DNA of 54,267 nt from Desulfobacterales bacterium. GTDB lineage: Bacteria; Desulfobacterota; Desulfobacteria; Desulfobacterales; C00003060. The DNA lies in the NCBI GenBank assembly GCA_030616475.1, contig JAUWXF010000007.1, positions 1-54,267 on the forward strand. The letters are read 5' to 3'. This document shows, in pieces, positions 44,758 to 52,985 of the stretch (position 1 is the stretch's first letter; each line of letters starts with the position of its first letter). A program made the position numbers and the translations under genes. A model generated the notes under the pieces. The model saw only the letters and a list, made by a program, of their open reading frames with translations, had not been told where the DNA came from and searched no databases.

Positions 44758-46589
44758 ATGTTTAGGTCGAAAGGACATGTTTGGAATAGCACGTCGTGTG
44801 TTGTCCGCATCATGACGACCCCTTCCCTAAAGCCAGGGTCGTGTACCGGGCCGTTTCCAAGGGTCAAGTCGGCCAACCATTCATGAAAGCGGGAGCCAGC
44901 GCACACAGCGAGAGAACTATACCCCCATAGCCTGGCATTGATTTCAATATACTTGAATCGACCATCCCTCGGATCCAACATCCACTCCACCGCGGCTGGG
45001 CCTTTCCAGCTCCCTATGCAACTCAAAAGCCGCTCGGTCTGGGTGATAAGTTCAGGTAAATGTATGCTAATCCCGGCGGTGGCTGGGCCGCCCGTCGGGT
45101 ACAGGGTGCGGAAACTCCGCGACGAAAAACGGCATACAACTCGACCGTCCCAATCATACAATAGGCCAACGAGATGCATACTCCCGACCTTGCCTGGAAT
45201 GTATTCCTGTACGAACAGTTCTGTCTCGGCAGACTCACAAGCTTGGCATGCCTTGTCCAGTGTGGCGGCTTCCGTGATCCCGATCATGCCGTGGCCGTAT
45301 ACCGGTTTTACGATCCACGGCAATGAACAGGTTTTGGCGAACGACTCAAGAATTTTGCTGACTTCCCAGGTGTCACATTGTTTCGGTATGATCACGCCTT
45401 TCGGGCAAGGTATATCATTTTTCCCTGCCACCTGTGTGCTCAATGCCTTGTTGCTAGCAACGCGAAGAACCTCGTAGTTGGGCAAAAGGACGTTTGCCCC
45501 TGAGGCTTTGATCTTTTCACAATTTTGGGCGAGGACCAGAATCTCTTCCTCTATACAAGGTATAATGGCCGATATGTTATGTTCCTCAATAAGCCCACAC
45601 ACTGCTTTGAGGTACTCGTCACTGTTGGATGCCTTTGGCAACACGGCACATGTCACCCCAAATCCGGCAAATTGATACAGGCCAGTGCATAGCGGATCAG
45701 CGTCGGCCGCAACGAGGCGGTATTTGCCTGATTCATGTAGAAAGCGCAGGGTGTTTAGTCCAGGAGGAGCGCCGACAGCGGTCACCAAGACAACTGGTTT
45801 TTTTCCATCTGTATGCAACACAACCGGATTCCTTCTTGTATCTGCCTTCAATGATTTCAAAAGCCCCTCGTTTCTGATGATATGGGCATTGAGCTCATAG
45901 ATAATCGGATGGGTGTCTAAAAATCTTTTAATATCATCGACCGTAAAGTAATTATCTTGACCTATATATAGGTTTTCTATAGTTGCCTTTACGACAAGGA
46001 AATCTTCTTTTTCATCAACGGCAAGTCTATACTGGCTATCATCTGCCTTGTTTTCAACACGGATGATTTGAAACATATCAGGATGATTGCGAATGTATAG
46101 TGTGACATGCTCCCGCTCTGATTTCATCCGCGCTTCTTTCCAGGCCCTTTCAAGTGTGGAAAAATTAAATATCTCGCAACCTAGACCCTCAGCAAAGCGC
46201 CGCGACATATATGCATAATCCACATCAGACTTAATATAGGTTCTCGCGACCTGATCACAGATATCAGGCTGAATCAGCGGACAATCAGCCGTAATTCGTA
46301 CGATATGCTCTGACTGGTATTGCCTTGCGGCCTGGTAATACCTGTCAAGCACATCATTTTCTGAACCTCGATATACTCTGATATTTTCTTGCTGGGCAAA
46401 ATTTTCAATAGGATCATCTTCCTTGTTCACGGTCGTAGCAATGATAATCTTGTCGATCTCCCGGCTAAGCCGTAAGCGCTCTATCTGGTAGCTCAATAAT
46501 GGTCTCCCTAGAACTTCCATAAGTACTTTTCCCGGAAGACGGGTGGAGGTCATCCTGGCCTGAATTATTGCTGTAAATTCGGTTTGCAC
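44754..46589 (-). CDS. Fusion of SpsF-type cytidylyltransferase and ATP-grasp ligase
   Basis: 611 residues. Residues 1 to about 240 are an SpsF/PseF-like nucleotidyltransferase: AIIQARMTSTRLPGKVLMEVLGRPLLSYQIERLR, IRVYRGSENDVLDRYYQAA, HIVRITADCPLI. It would activate a nonulosonic acid with CMP. From about 262 a complete ATP-grasp protein follows: PVVLVTAVGAPPGLNTLRFL (Rossmann-like start), SLPWIVKPVYGHGMIGI, LFVQEYIPG, and the metal site YIEINARLWGYSSLA. ATP-grasp enzymes join a carboxylate to an amine or thiol through an acyl phosphate, so the carboxyl group of a nonulosonate or an amino-acid substituent could be its substrate. The stop and start codons overlap those of both neighbours. Confidence 0.8.
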   Translation of the reverse strand: MQTEFTAIIQARMTSTRLPGKVLMEVLGRPLLSYQIERLRLSREIDKIIIATTVNKEDDPIENFAQQENIRVYRGSENDVLDRYYQAARQYQSEHIVRITADCPLIQPDICDQVARTYIKSDVDYAYMSRRFAEGLGCEIFNFSTLERAWKEARMKSEREHVTLYIRNHPDMFQIIRVENKADDSQYRLAVDEKEDFLVVKATIENLYIGQDNYFTVDDIKRFLDTHPIIYELNAHIIRNEGLLKSLKADTRRNPVVLHTDGKKPVVLVTAVGAPPGLNTLRFLHESGKYRLVAADADPLCTGLYQFAGFGVTCAVLPKASNSDEYLKAVCGLIEEHNISAIIPCIEEEILVLAQNCEKIKASGANVLLPNYEVLRVASNKALSTQVAGKNDIPCPKGVIIPKQCDTWEVSKILESFAKTCSLPWIVKPVYGHGMIGITEAATLDKACQACESAETELFVQEYIPGKVGSMHLVGLLYDWDGRVVCRFSSRSFRTLYPTGGPATAGISIHLPELITQTERLLSCIGSWKGPAAVEWMLDPRDGRFKYIEINARLWGYSSLAVCAGSRFHEWLADLTLGNGPVHDPGFREGVVMMRTTHDVLFQTCPFDLNI

Positions 46590-47908
46590 TACGTAATCCT
46601 CTTGAAACCAACAATTGAAGGTGCTCCGACCAATCTATCCTCAATGTCATTTTGATCAAGTGATCGAGCTATTTCCTCAAAAGATTTATCAACCGCTGCT
46701 AAATACTTTTGAACATGATTATCGTTATGTACATACATCGCATAAAACAGATTGGATGCCAAGAAGCCCTGTTCCAGCATGAGTTGGATGAAATAGGCTT
46801 TCATGGCTTGAGCCTTTTCATGTTCAAAGTTGAAATGGCTCATGGGCTTCATCCCGCGAACATTAATTGGACGATTATGCTTCTTGGCCGCATCAGCCCA
46901 ACCTTTCTGGATCTTTTCGCCTATTGAAATCAAATGCTCCGCAGCAGCTAACTTCTTATGTTTCTTTATGGTGGCAATGGCGGCAACAGGACCAATGCGA
47001 TCGGTCCAGTATGTGGAACTGATAAAGGTTTTCTGCACGGACTGCATGATATCCTCTTTCCCGATAATGGCTGCAATGGGATAGCCGTTGCCAAGACCTT
47101 TAGAAAAGACAGCCATGTCCGGAGATACCGTATGCTTCACAAGATGTGCGCCCCCTGTCGTGAATCTAAAACCGGCGGAAATTTCGTCCATAATGAGCAC
47201 CGCTCCTGTTTCATCAGCGATTTCCCTTATGCTTTCAACAAAGCCTGGCTCTGGCTCAAAATTACGAAGGGGCTCCATGACAATGGCAGCCAACGATTTG
47301 CCATGTCTGGAAACAATGCTTTGAAGTTCATCCAAATGATTATATCTGAAGGGAAAAGCCGTGCCTGTAAGCCCCTTAGGTACTCCCGCCGGATTCAAGC
47401 CGGAGATCAGGTGTTCACCAAGGGCGTTTTCTGTTCCTAAATTTGCGGATAGATACCAGTCATGCCAGCCGTGGTAGCCGCAGAATGCAATTTTATCTTT
47501 GCCCGTGTGTGCTCTGGCAATGCGCACAGCAATGGCCATGGCCTCGCCCCCGGTTCGAGCGTAACGAACCATATCTGCCCAGGGATGGAGTTCGCAAAGC
47601 AGTTCAGCCAGTTCAACTTCTTCAGGACAATTCAGAGAACAGCTTGTGCCGTTGGCAACAGCTTCCAAAACAGCAGCGTCTACATCCGGGTCAGCATATC
47701 CCAAAACATTTGCACCTATGCCAGCAATACTCATATCTACGTACTTATTCCCATCCAAATCCCAAACTTCTGCACCTTTGGCCTTGCTGAAATATCCGGG
47801 CCAAACCCCCAGTGAGAACATGTCCGGCCGCTTGGAGAGAAGTTGGGTCATACCCGGAATGCGCTTCCTGGCCCGATCCTGCATATGTAGACTTTTTCTA
47901 AGGTTCAC
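46589..47908 (-). CDS. Class III PLP aminotransferase / glutamate-1-semialdehyde aminomutase-like
   Basis: 439 residues, PLP fold type I. ARTGGEAMAIAVRIARAHTGKDKIAFCGYHGWHDWY is the phosphate-binding region, IMDEISAGFRF gives the cofactor Asp, and FSKGLGNGYPIAAIIG the Schiff-base Lys. It resembles GSA aminomutase but lies in a sugar operon, where such paralogues are thought to transaminate sugar or keto-acid intermediates. The GTG start follows the previous stop after a single base; ATG 47884 is an alternative. It overlaps the next gene by one base. Confidence 0.78.
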   Translation of the reverse strand: MNLRKSLHMQDRARKRIPGMTQLLSKRPDMFSLGVWPGYFSKAKGAEVWDLDGNKYVDMSIAGIGANVLGYADPDVDAAVLEAVANGTSCSLNCPEEVELAELLCELHPWADMVRYARTGGEAMAIAVRIARAHTGKDKIAFCGYHGWHDWYLSANLGTENALGEHLISGLNPAGVPKGLTGTAFPFRYNHLDELQSIVSRHGKSLAAIVMEPLRNFEPEPGFVESIREIADETGAVLIMDEISAGFRFTTGGAHLVKHTVSPDMAVFSKGLGNGYPIAAIIGKEDIMQSVQKTFISSTYWTDRIGPVAAIATIKKHKKLAAAEHLISIGEKIQKGWADAAKKHNRPINVRGMKPMSHFNFEHEKAQAMKAYFIQLMLEQGFLASNLFYAMYVHNDNHVQKYLAAVDKSFEEIARSLDQNDIEDRLVGAPSIVGFKRIT

Positions 47909-47909
47909 T

Positions 47910-48830
47910 TTAGTGTGCTTTCTTGTCTAGTAGTTTTGGCCATAAAACAGGGTCTAGAATTGTTCTGTCAACTGATTCAAATGCTTGGTGCAAACGCTCT
48001 ATAACGGTTTGGGGTAGATTGGAATTCCAAAAACCCGCATTCTCTTTGACTTGGCCTACTGTTTCCGCTCCAAAAATAATTTTTGCCTCCGGAAATTGCG
48101 TTTTTACGTATCCCAAAGCCAATTCCTGCCTGGTCAGATTGAATTCCTTAATAACAAATTCCAATTTCTCTAAGACTGGTCGTGCAATATTATTCATTTC
48201 AACTGGAAGTTGCTCGCGATCCATTAACAGTAGCCCTTGCAAAAAAACACTTCTGATATACAATTCTTTGCCCTTTTTTCTTGCGAGGTCAAAAACACCG
48301 GCATCGACAAATCTCCTGTCCAATATGTTTGTGGGGAATTGAACCATATCAATTCCAGCGGTCTCCAAGGCTTGCAGGGCCTTTTTGGGAGAATAGACTG
48401 AAACTCCAACCCTATCTACCCTTCCTTCTTTAACAAAACCGAGGATAATTTCTTTTAGCCCTTTCTCCCATAGGTCCAAATGTTCTTCTCTGTGGAGCAT
48501 GATGCCTGCAAGTTTTGAAATGTGAAGGAGGGCTAAGCTTTCATCCAACGCATTTGAAAGTTCTTTCCGGCTCAAATGGTTCAGGCTCGGATCAAACTTA
48601 CTGGTAACCAGAGCGTCTTTGCTTCTCTCCAATTGTGACAGGCAATATCCCAGAATTTCTATACTTCTTCCATAACCCTGTGCCGTATCAAATTCGCGGA
48701 TCCCATGTTTCCAGGCCTCTCGAATAATGGCTTGGCTGGTTGAGAGATCAGGCTGTCCGGTTTCATTGGCAATGCCATAAGGCATGCCAAGCTGGACTGT
48801 GCCCAAAACTAAACGGATCGCATTTTGCAT
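47910..48830 (-). CDS. Aldo/keto reductase
   Basis: 306 residues, TIM-barrel NADPH oxidoreductase. The catalytic tetrad is visible: Asp and Tyr in EFDTAQGYGRS, Lys in VTSKFDP, His in GIMLHREEH. The family reduces aldehydes and ketones, including keto-sugars. It is close to the aldo/keto reductases found in nonulosonate and spore-coat polysaccharide clusters. The gene is followed directly by the aminotransferase, a natural pairing for oxidation or reduction then transamination. Confidence 0.85.
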   Translation of the reverse strand: MQNAIRLVLGTVQLGMPYGIANETGQPDLSTSQAIIREAWKHGIREFDTAQGYGRSIEILGYCLSQLERSKDALVTSKFDPSLNHLSRKELSNALDESLALLHISKLAGIMLHREEHLDLWEKGLKEIILGFVKEGRVDRVGVSVYSPKKALQALETAGIDMVQFPTNILDRRFVDAGVFDLARKKGKELYIRSVFLQGLLLMDREQLPVEMNNIARPVLEKLEFVIKEFNLTRQELALGYVKTQFPEAKIIFGAETVGQVKENAGFWNSNLPQTVIERLHQAFESVDRTILDPVLWPKLLDKKAH

Positions 48831-48880
48831 TAAAAAACTCTTTGATTTTCTCTATTGATGAGAATATTATCTCAGTTTTC

Positions 48881-48903
48881 AGTGAACCGTGAACCGTCAA
48901 CGG
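48881..48903. repeat. GTGAACC heptamer tract
   Basis: GTGAACCGTGAACCGTCAACG between the Gfo/Idh-type gene and the aldo/keto reductase gene. The same words occur near 34600 and at the pseC start (51135-51150). Confidence 0.7.
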
Positions 48904-48926
48904 ATAACGATCATTCACGTTGCCGC

Positions 48927-49964
48927 CTACCTGCTCATGACCCTGAGAGTCTTGTTTTCCAATGGAAGGCCAACAACTCTGCCTTCATTTTGATGGGACT
49001 CGTGTATTGCAAGGGCTATTTCAAGGGCGGCCATACCGTCAGACGGACCGCTTATGTTCTCTGCCTTTCCTTCCATACACGCTACAAGGTGCTCGACAGC
49101 CTCAATCCACAAGTTATTCTCCTTCAAGTCCGTCTCCTTCCTGTACAGTTCAACAAGCCCTGTCTCTGTCCTGCTTTCTTCCGCGAGACATAGCTCAAAG
49201 AGCCAGTTACCTATCCTTATCCTGCCGTTAGTACCCATTATGTCAAATTCGAATATGAAGTATCCCTTGCTATCAGCGTGCACCGTAGCGTATACGCCAC
49301 TGTCAAAACAGATTAGCGCATAGCCCCCGGTATCCTGAGAAATAAGATTCTTTGTGGAGTCAAATGCCTCCAAACTCCCTTGAACCCAGCTTGCATCTCC
49401 GAAAAGGAATCTCAGGACATCAAAGGCATGCGTGCCCGTATGGATCATGTTACCGCTAAAATGGGTCACTACCGAGACGGGCTCTCCAATTACGCCGTCT
49501 GATATCAATTCCCTGGCAAGCTTGTAGGCTGAACTCCAGCGCCTCATATGAGATATGATAAGTATCGCCCCGTGATCTTCAGACAACCTCACCATCTCGT
49601 CAGCTTCAGACAAAGATGTTGCAAATGCCTTTTCACACCATATCCCCTTTACCCCCGCATGTATGGCGTCTGATACCATATTGAAACGCTGTGGTGCATA
49701 GGCACATATGCTTATGATATCAGGAGACTCCTTTTCTAGCATTTCACGATAGTCAAGATAGACATTGTCGATCCTATACTCTTTGGAAAAGTCATGAATT
49801 CTATCAGCCCTTATATCAGCGGCTGCCACGATCTCTGTTCTATCAACAGCCTGATAAGCCCCTGCATGCGTACACGGCTTATTCGGAATAAGAGGGTCCT
49901 TATCCAGCAACCACGCCACCCTTCCACAGCCTATTATTGCAGCTTTATATGTTTTGTCAGTCAT
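48927..49964 (-). CDS. Gfo/Idh/MocA-family oxidoreductase
   Basis: 345 residues. The N-terminal Rossmann fold begins YKAAIIGCGRVAWLLD; the CEKAFATS segment corresponds to the family's EKP motif with the catalytic Lys, and THFSGNMIHTGTHAFDVLRFLFG is the C-terminal substrate domain. It is expected to oxidise or reduce a sugar hydroxyl with NAD(P). ATG 49964 overlaps the pseC stop by 8 bp; GTG 49973 is also possible. It belongs to the non-canonical part of the nonulosonate operon. Confidence 0.85.
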   Translation of the reverse strand: MTDKTYKAAIIGCGRVAWLLDKDPLIPNKPCTHAGAYQAVDRTEIVAAADIRADRIHDFSKEYRIDNVYLDYREMLEKESPDIISICAYAPQRFNMVSDAIHAGVKGIWCEKAFATSLSEADEMVRLSEDHGAILIISHMRRWSSAYKLARELISDGVIGEPVSVVTHFSGNMIHTGTHAFDVLRFLFGDASWVQGSLEAFDSTKNLISQDTGGYALICFDSGVYATVHADSKGYFIFEFDIMGTNGRIRIGNWLFELCLAEESRTETGLVELYRKETDLKENNLWIEAVEHLVACMEGKAENISGPSDGMAALEIALAIHESHQNEGRVVGLPLENKTLRVMSR

Positions 49965-51147
49965 CGTACTCACGCAATATCCCGCAGACCTTTTCTACTA
50001 CCCGTTCCATATCACTTGTCTTCATTGCCGGATAGAGAGGGAGGGTAATCGCCCTGGCAAAATATTCCTCTGAATGAGGACAGATCCCTTTTTCATATCC
50101 CAGTCCCTGGTAATACGGCTGCAAGTAGACAGGTATATAATGAACATTGACTCCTATCCCATTTTCCCTGAGCTTTCTAAATACCGAGTCCCTGTTTCCC
50201 CTTTTGAGTTGAATGACATACAAATGCCAGGCATGTTCTTCATTGTCACCAGGAGGAAGGGTTATATGATCCTCAAGACCTTTGAATGCCTGGTTGTAGT
50301 AATTCGCAATTTCTCTCCTTTTTCGTATGAACATGTCTATTTTCTTCAACTGGCTCATACCGAGTGCGGACTGAAGGTCTGTCATTCGGTAATTGAATCC
50401 CAGATCAAGCATCTCGTAATAAAAGGGCATGGAGCATGGAGCATGGAGCATGGGGTTCTGAATTTTTCCATTTATCCTCGCAAATTTTGACTGGTCGCGG
50501 GTGATACCATGGTTGCGAAACAAGCGCATTCGCTCAGCCAATTCGGCATCATCTGTGGTTATCATTCCCCCTTCACCGGTTGTGATGTGTTTTACCGGAT
50601 GAAAGCTGAAGACAGTGAGGTCCGCCAGCGTGCCCACTCTTTTTCCCTTATATTCGGCCCCAAGGGCATGGCAGGCATCTGCAATCAGGATCAGACCATG
50701 CTTTCTAGCAATGGCCTGAAGTGAATCATAGTCGCAGGGCTGTCCGGCATAATCTACTGCTACGATTGCTTTGGTTCGGGGTGTGATTTTTGCCTCTACC
50801 TCATTGGGGTCAACAAGCAGAGTATCCGGCTCAACGTCTGCAAAGACAGGTGTTCCTTCCTGAAAAACCACGCTATTCGCTGTAGCCACAAATGTCATGG
50901 GCGGCACAATGACTTCATCCCCTGGACCAATGCCTGCGGCATACATGGCTGCATGCAGGGCTGCGGTGCCGCTGGTTACGGCCACGGCGAATTTGGCCCC
51001 CACATAACCGGCAAAAGCCTGTTCAAATTCTCTCACCTTGGGACCCTGGGTAAGCCAGTCTGACCGAAGGACCTCAACGACCGCCTGGATGTCGTCCTCA
51101 TCAATCCATTGACGAGCGTAAGGAATATACGATTGTTCACAGTTCAC
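49957..51147 (-). CDS. pseC: PseC-like aminotransferase (DegT/DnrJ/EryC1 family)
   Basis: About 396 residues. PseC makes UDP-4-amino-4,6-dideoxy-N-acetyl-L-altrosamine from the PseB product. The sequence begins SYIPYARQWIDEDDIQAVVEVLRSDWLTQGP, with VTSGTAALHAAMYAAGIGPGDEVIVPPMTFVATAN, the cofactor region DACHALGAEYKGK, and the Schiff-base Lys in SFHPVKHITTGEGG. GTG 51147 is the most sensible start; the frame stays open to 51285 through repeat DNA. Residues near 245-258 (NPMLHAPCSMPF) are encoded by four CATGGAG heptamers and interrupt the usual loop before YYEMLDLGFNYRMTDLQ. Confidence 0.88.
   Translation of the reverse strand: MNCEQSYIPYARQWIDEDDIQAVVEVLRSDWLTQGPKVREFEQAFAGYVGAKFAVAVTSGTAALHAAMYAAGIGPGDEVIVPPMTFVATANSVVFQEGTPVFADVEPDTLLVDPNEVEAKITPRTKAIVAVDYAGQPCDYDSLQAIARKHGLILIADACHALGAEYKGKRVGTLADLTVFSFHPVKHITTGEGGMITTDDAELAERMRLFRNHGITRDQSKFARINGKIQNPMLHAPCSMPFYYEMLDLGFNYRMTDLQSALGMSQLKKIDMFIRKRREIANYYNQAFKGLEDHITLPPGDNEEHAWHLYVIQLKRGNRDSVFRKLRENGIGVNVHYIPVYLQPYYQGLGYEKGICPHSEEYFARAITLPLYPAMKTSDMERVVEKVCGILREYDD
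50428..50455. repeat. Four CATGGAG heptamers inside pseC
   Basis: Three exact copies of CATGGAG and a fourth with one change (CATGGGG). The tract lies in a loop region and keeps the frame open; related PseC proteins have a short loop here. Confidence 0.85.
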
Positions 51148-51169
51148 TGTTTTCCGTTTTTGTCCCTTC

Positions 51170-51428
51170 TTCACCACAGAGGCACGGAGGACAAAGAGTT
51201 TATTATCTTTTTTATCCAATCGGGAGACGGCGATTGGATAAAAGATCCCATCCGCCTGCGGCGGAATGTTCTCAAGATCGAACAAGGTCGTTTATGTTCA
51301 TGTAACCGTGACCATAGAAGTAAAAGCGCCTTGTCCGCCTCGGGCGGACTGATGGTTTTGATTTGCCGGTATCTCCCGGCAAATCAAAAAGCCTATATCC
51401 TCTGTGTCCTCTGTGTCTCTGTGGTGAA
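51170..51428. mobile_element. 259-bp inverted-repeat element between pseB and pseC
   Basis: The ends TTCACCACAGAG (left) and CTCTGTGGTGAA (right) extend to 24 bp with two mismatches. Inside are two perfect hairpins, 13 bp (51210-51222 with 51231-51243) and 14 bp (51356-51369 with 51376-51389), and two TCCGCC-NNN-GGCGGA units (51251-51265, 51334-51348). It has no coding capacity and looks like a miniature inverted-repeat element or compound palindrome. It separates two genes that act in sequence. Confidence 0.65.
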
Positions 51429-51476
51429 AATCAATCTCTTTTTTACGTTTCCGCTTGTTTTCTTGTTGATGACCAG

Positions 51477-52829
51477 CTACCGGTCCGCAGCGAGTCGCCC
51501 TCCGCTTTCCGGTATACCCTCCTCAGAATTAAGCATGTTCAGAATAACCTTTTCATTTAACTTGTGAATGGTCGATAGCAATTTGTAAGCGGAATCCTCT
51601 TCCCACAACGAAGAACTATGTATGATTTCCCTCAAGTCCTCTACCCTCAGCCACTCGTCATTGTTATCGCTGGTATAGACAAAGCCCTCGGGTAACCTTT
51701 CGCAGTCTTTGTAATTCTGTCTTTTCCACCATGAATGGTTGGGCATAATCACATACATGCCGTTGTACATTACTGTATTTCTCCCTTCCTCTTCCGTGAT
51801 CAGAGCCTCGTGGAGCTTTTCCCCCGGTCTGATCCCGATAACCTCAATCTCACATTCAGGCGCTATTGCTTGGGCCAGGTCCATGATCTTCATACTCGGA
51901 ATCTTGGGAACGAAGATTTCTCCTCCCTGCATGTGGCAAAGGGTATTGATAACCAGCTCAACCGCCTGATCGAGCGTTAGCCAGAATCTGGTCATTCGTT
52001 TGTCGGTTATGGTTATCTTACCCGTTTTTTTCTGCTCCTTAAACAGGGGGATAACGCTTCCACGGCTCCCAATAACATTTCCATAGCGCACACAGCTAAA
52101 TCGCGTACCTCTTGGCCCTGAATAAGAATTGCCATGAATAAATATTTTGTCGGCACAAAGCTTTGTGGCACCGTACAGATTGACAGGGCTCACCGCTTTG
52201 TCCGAACTTAGGGCAACTACTTTTTTGGCACCCGTGTCAATGGCTGCATCAATGACATTCCTTGCTCCGTGAATGTTCGTTTTGACTGCCTCGAAAGGGT
52301 TGTATTCGCATGCCGGCACCTGTTTGAGCGCTGCGGCATGGATAACAATATCCACACCTTCCATGGCCCTTTTCAGACGATCAGCGTCTCGCACATCCCC
52401 GATGAAGTAGCGCATGGGTGAATCATCGGCATCCGTGAAGTGCTGACGCATCTCGTGCTGCTTTAATTCATCCCTACTGTATATTCTAATTGCCTTGGGA
52501 TGATATTTTTCCAGCATGATCTTTGTAAAATGTTTGCCAAATGAGCCTGTCCCCCCGGTTAATAGAATAGACTGCTTTTCCCAGTTTATCTTTCCGATGT
52601 CCGCATTTCCCTTTCTGAGAATATTCCTGGCTTCAGCGATGGTTCTGTTTTTTCGGTAAAGTATGTTCTTGATTTGTCTTAGTTTATCAATGTCTTCATT
52701 AGAATATCTCCGTTGCCCGCCATTGGTCCGTTTGGGCCTTACCAGGTCAGAAAACTCCGTTTCCCAATACCGGATCGTCGATTTAGGCACCTGTAATTTT
52801 TCGCTTACTTCTTGGATTCTGTATTTCAT
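51477..52829 (-). CDS. pseB: MerR helix-turn-helix fused to PseB (UDP-GlcNAc 4,6-dehydratase, inverting)
   Basis: 450 residues from ATG 52829, with GGGGAG 8 nt upstream; the open frame to 52940 passes through repeat DNA. Residues 2 to about 75 are a MerR-type winged helix: YRIQEVSEKLQVPKSTIRYWETEF, then RPKRTNGGQRRYSNEDIDKLRQIK. From about 83 a complete PseB-like dehydratase follows: SILLTGGTGSFGKHF (NADP loop), VIHAAALKQVPACEYNPFEAVKTN, SSDKAVSPVNLYGATKLCADKI (catalytic Tyr and Lys). PseB converts UDP-GlcNAc to the 4-keto-6-deoxy-L-arabino sugar. As first gene of the operon with its own DNA-binding domain, it may also regulate transcription. Confidence 0.85.
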   Translation of the reverse strand: MKYRIQEVSEKLQVPKSTIRYWETEFSDLVRPKRTNGGQRRYSNEDIDKLRQIKNILYRKNRTIAEARNILRKGNADIGKINWEKQSILLTGGTGSFGKHFTKIMLEKYHPKAIRIYSRDELKQHEMRQHFTDADDSPMRYFIGDVRDADRLKRAMEGVDIVIHAAALKQVPACEYNPFEAVKTNIHGARNVIDAAIDTGAKKVVALSSDKAVSPVNLYGATKLCADKIFIHGNSYSGPRGTRFSCVRYGNVIGSRGSVIPLFKEQKKTGKITITDKRMTRFWLTLDQAVELVINTLCHMQGGEIFVPKIPSMKIMDLAQAIAPECEIEVIGIRPGEKLHEALITEEEGRNTVMYNGMYVIMPNHSWWKRQNYKDCERLPEGFVYTSDNNDEWLRVEDLREIIHSSSLWEEDSAYKLLSTIHKLNEKVILNMLNSEEGIPESGGRLAADR

Positions 52830-52865
52830 TTCGTTTCGCTCCCCATTTTCCATTTTCCGTTGACC

Positions 52866-52915
52866 GTTGCCTGCCCGCCATCGCTCTCGCTCAGGCGAGG
52901 CGGGGGGGGGGTCCG
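52866..52915. repeat. REP-like palindrome upstream of pseB
   Basis: GTTGCCTGCCCGCCATCGCT with CTCGCTCAGGCGAGGCGGG is almost identical to the copy inside the DUF115 gene (36387-36434); both are followed by GTCCGTTG. A run of nine to ten G marks the difference. Confidence 0.85.
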
Positions 52916-52957
52916 TTGTCTGTCGGTGAACGGAAAACATTCTCGTTGTTATTTCCT

Positions 52958-52985
52958 TTTTCGGCTAAGAATTGACAAAACTTTA
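52958..52985 (-). promoter_or_regulatory. Candidate sigma-28 promoter of the sugar operon
   Basis: On the minus strand: TAAAGTTT (52985-52978), 12 bp, GCCGAAAA (52965-52958). The -35 is perfect and the -10 differs at one base from GCCGATAA. It lies about 130 bp before the pseB ATG and shares its spacing with the flgN and fliC candidates. Confidence 0.5.

Noticed and set aside
51148-51285. Longer N-terminus for PseC
   Set aside because: These codons fall in the inverted-repeat element; PseC proteins begin close to the IPYARQWID segment.
52830-52940. Longer N-terminus for the MerR-PseB protein
   Set aside because: The extension is encoded by the REP-like palindrome and repeats, while ATG 52829 has a well-placed GGGGAG.
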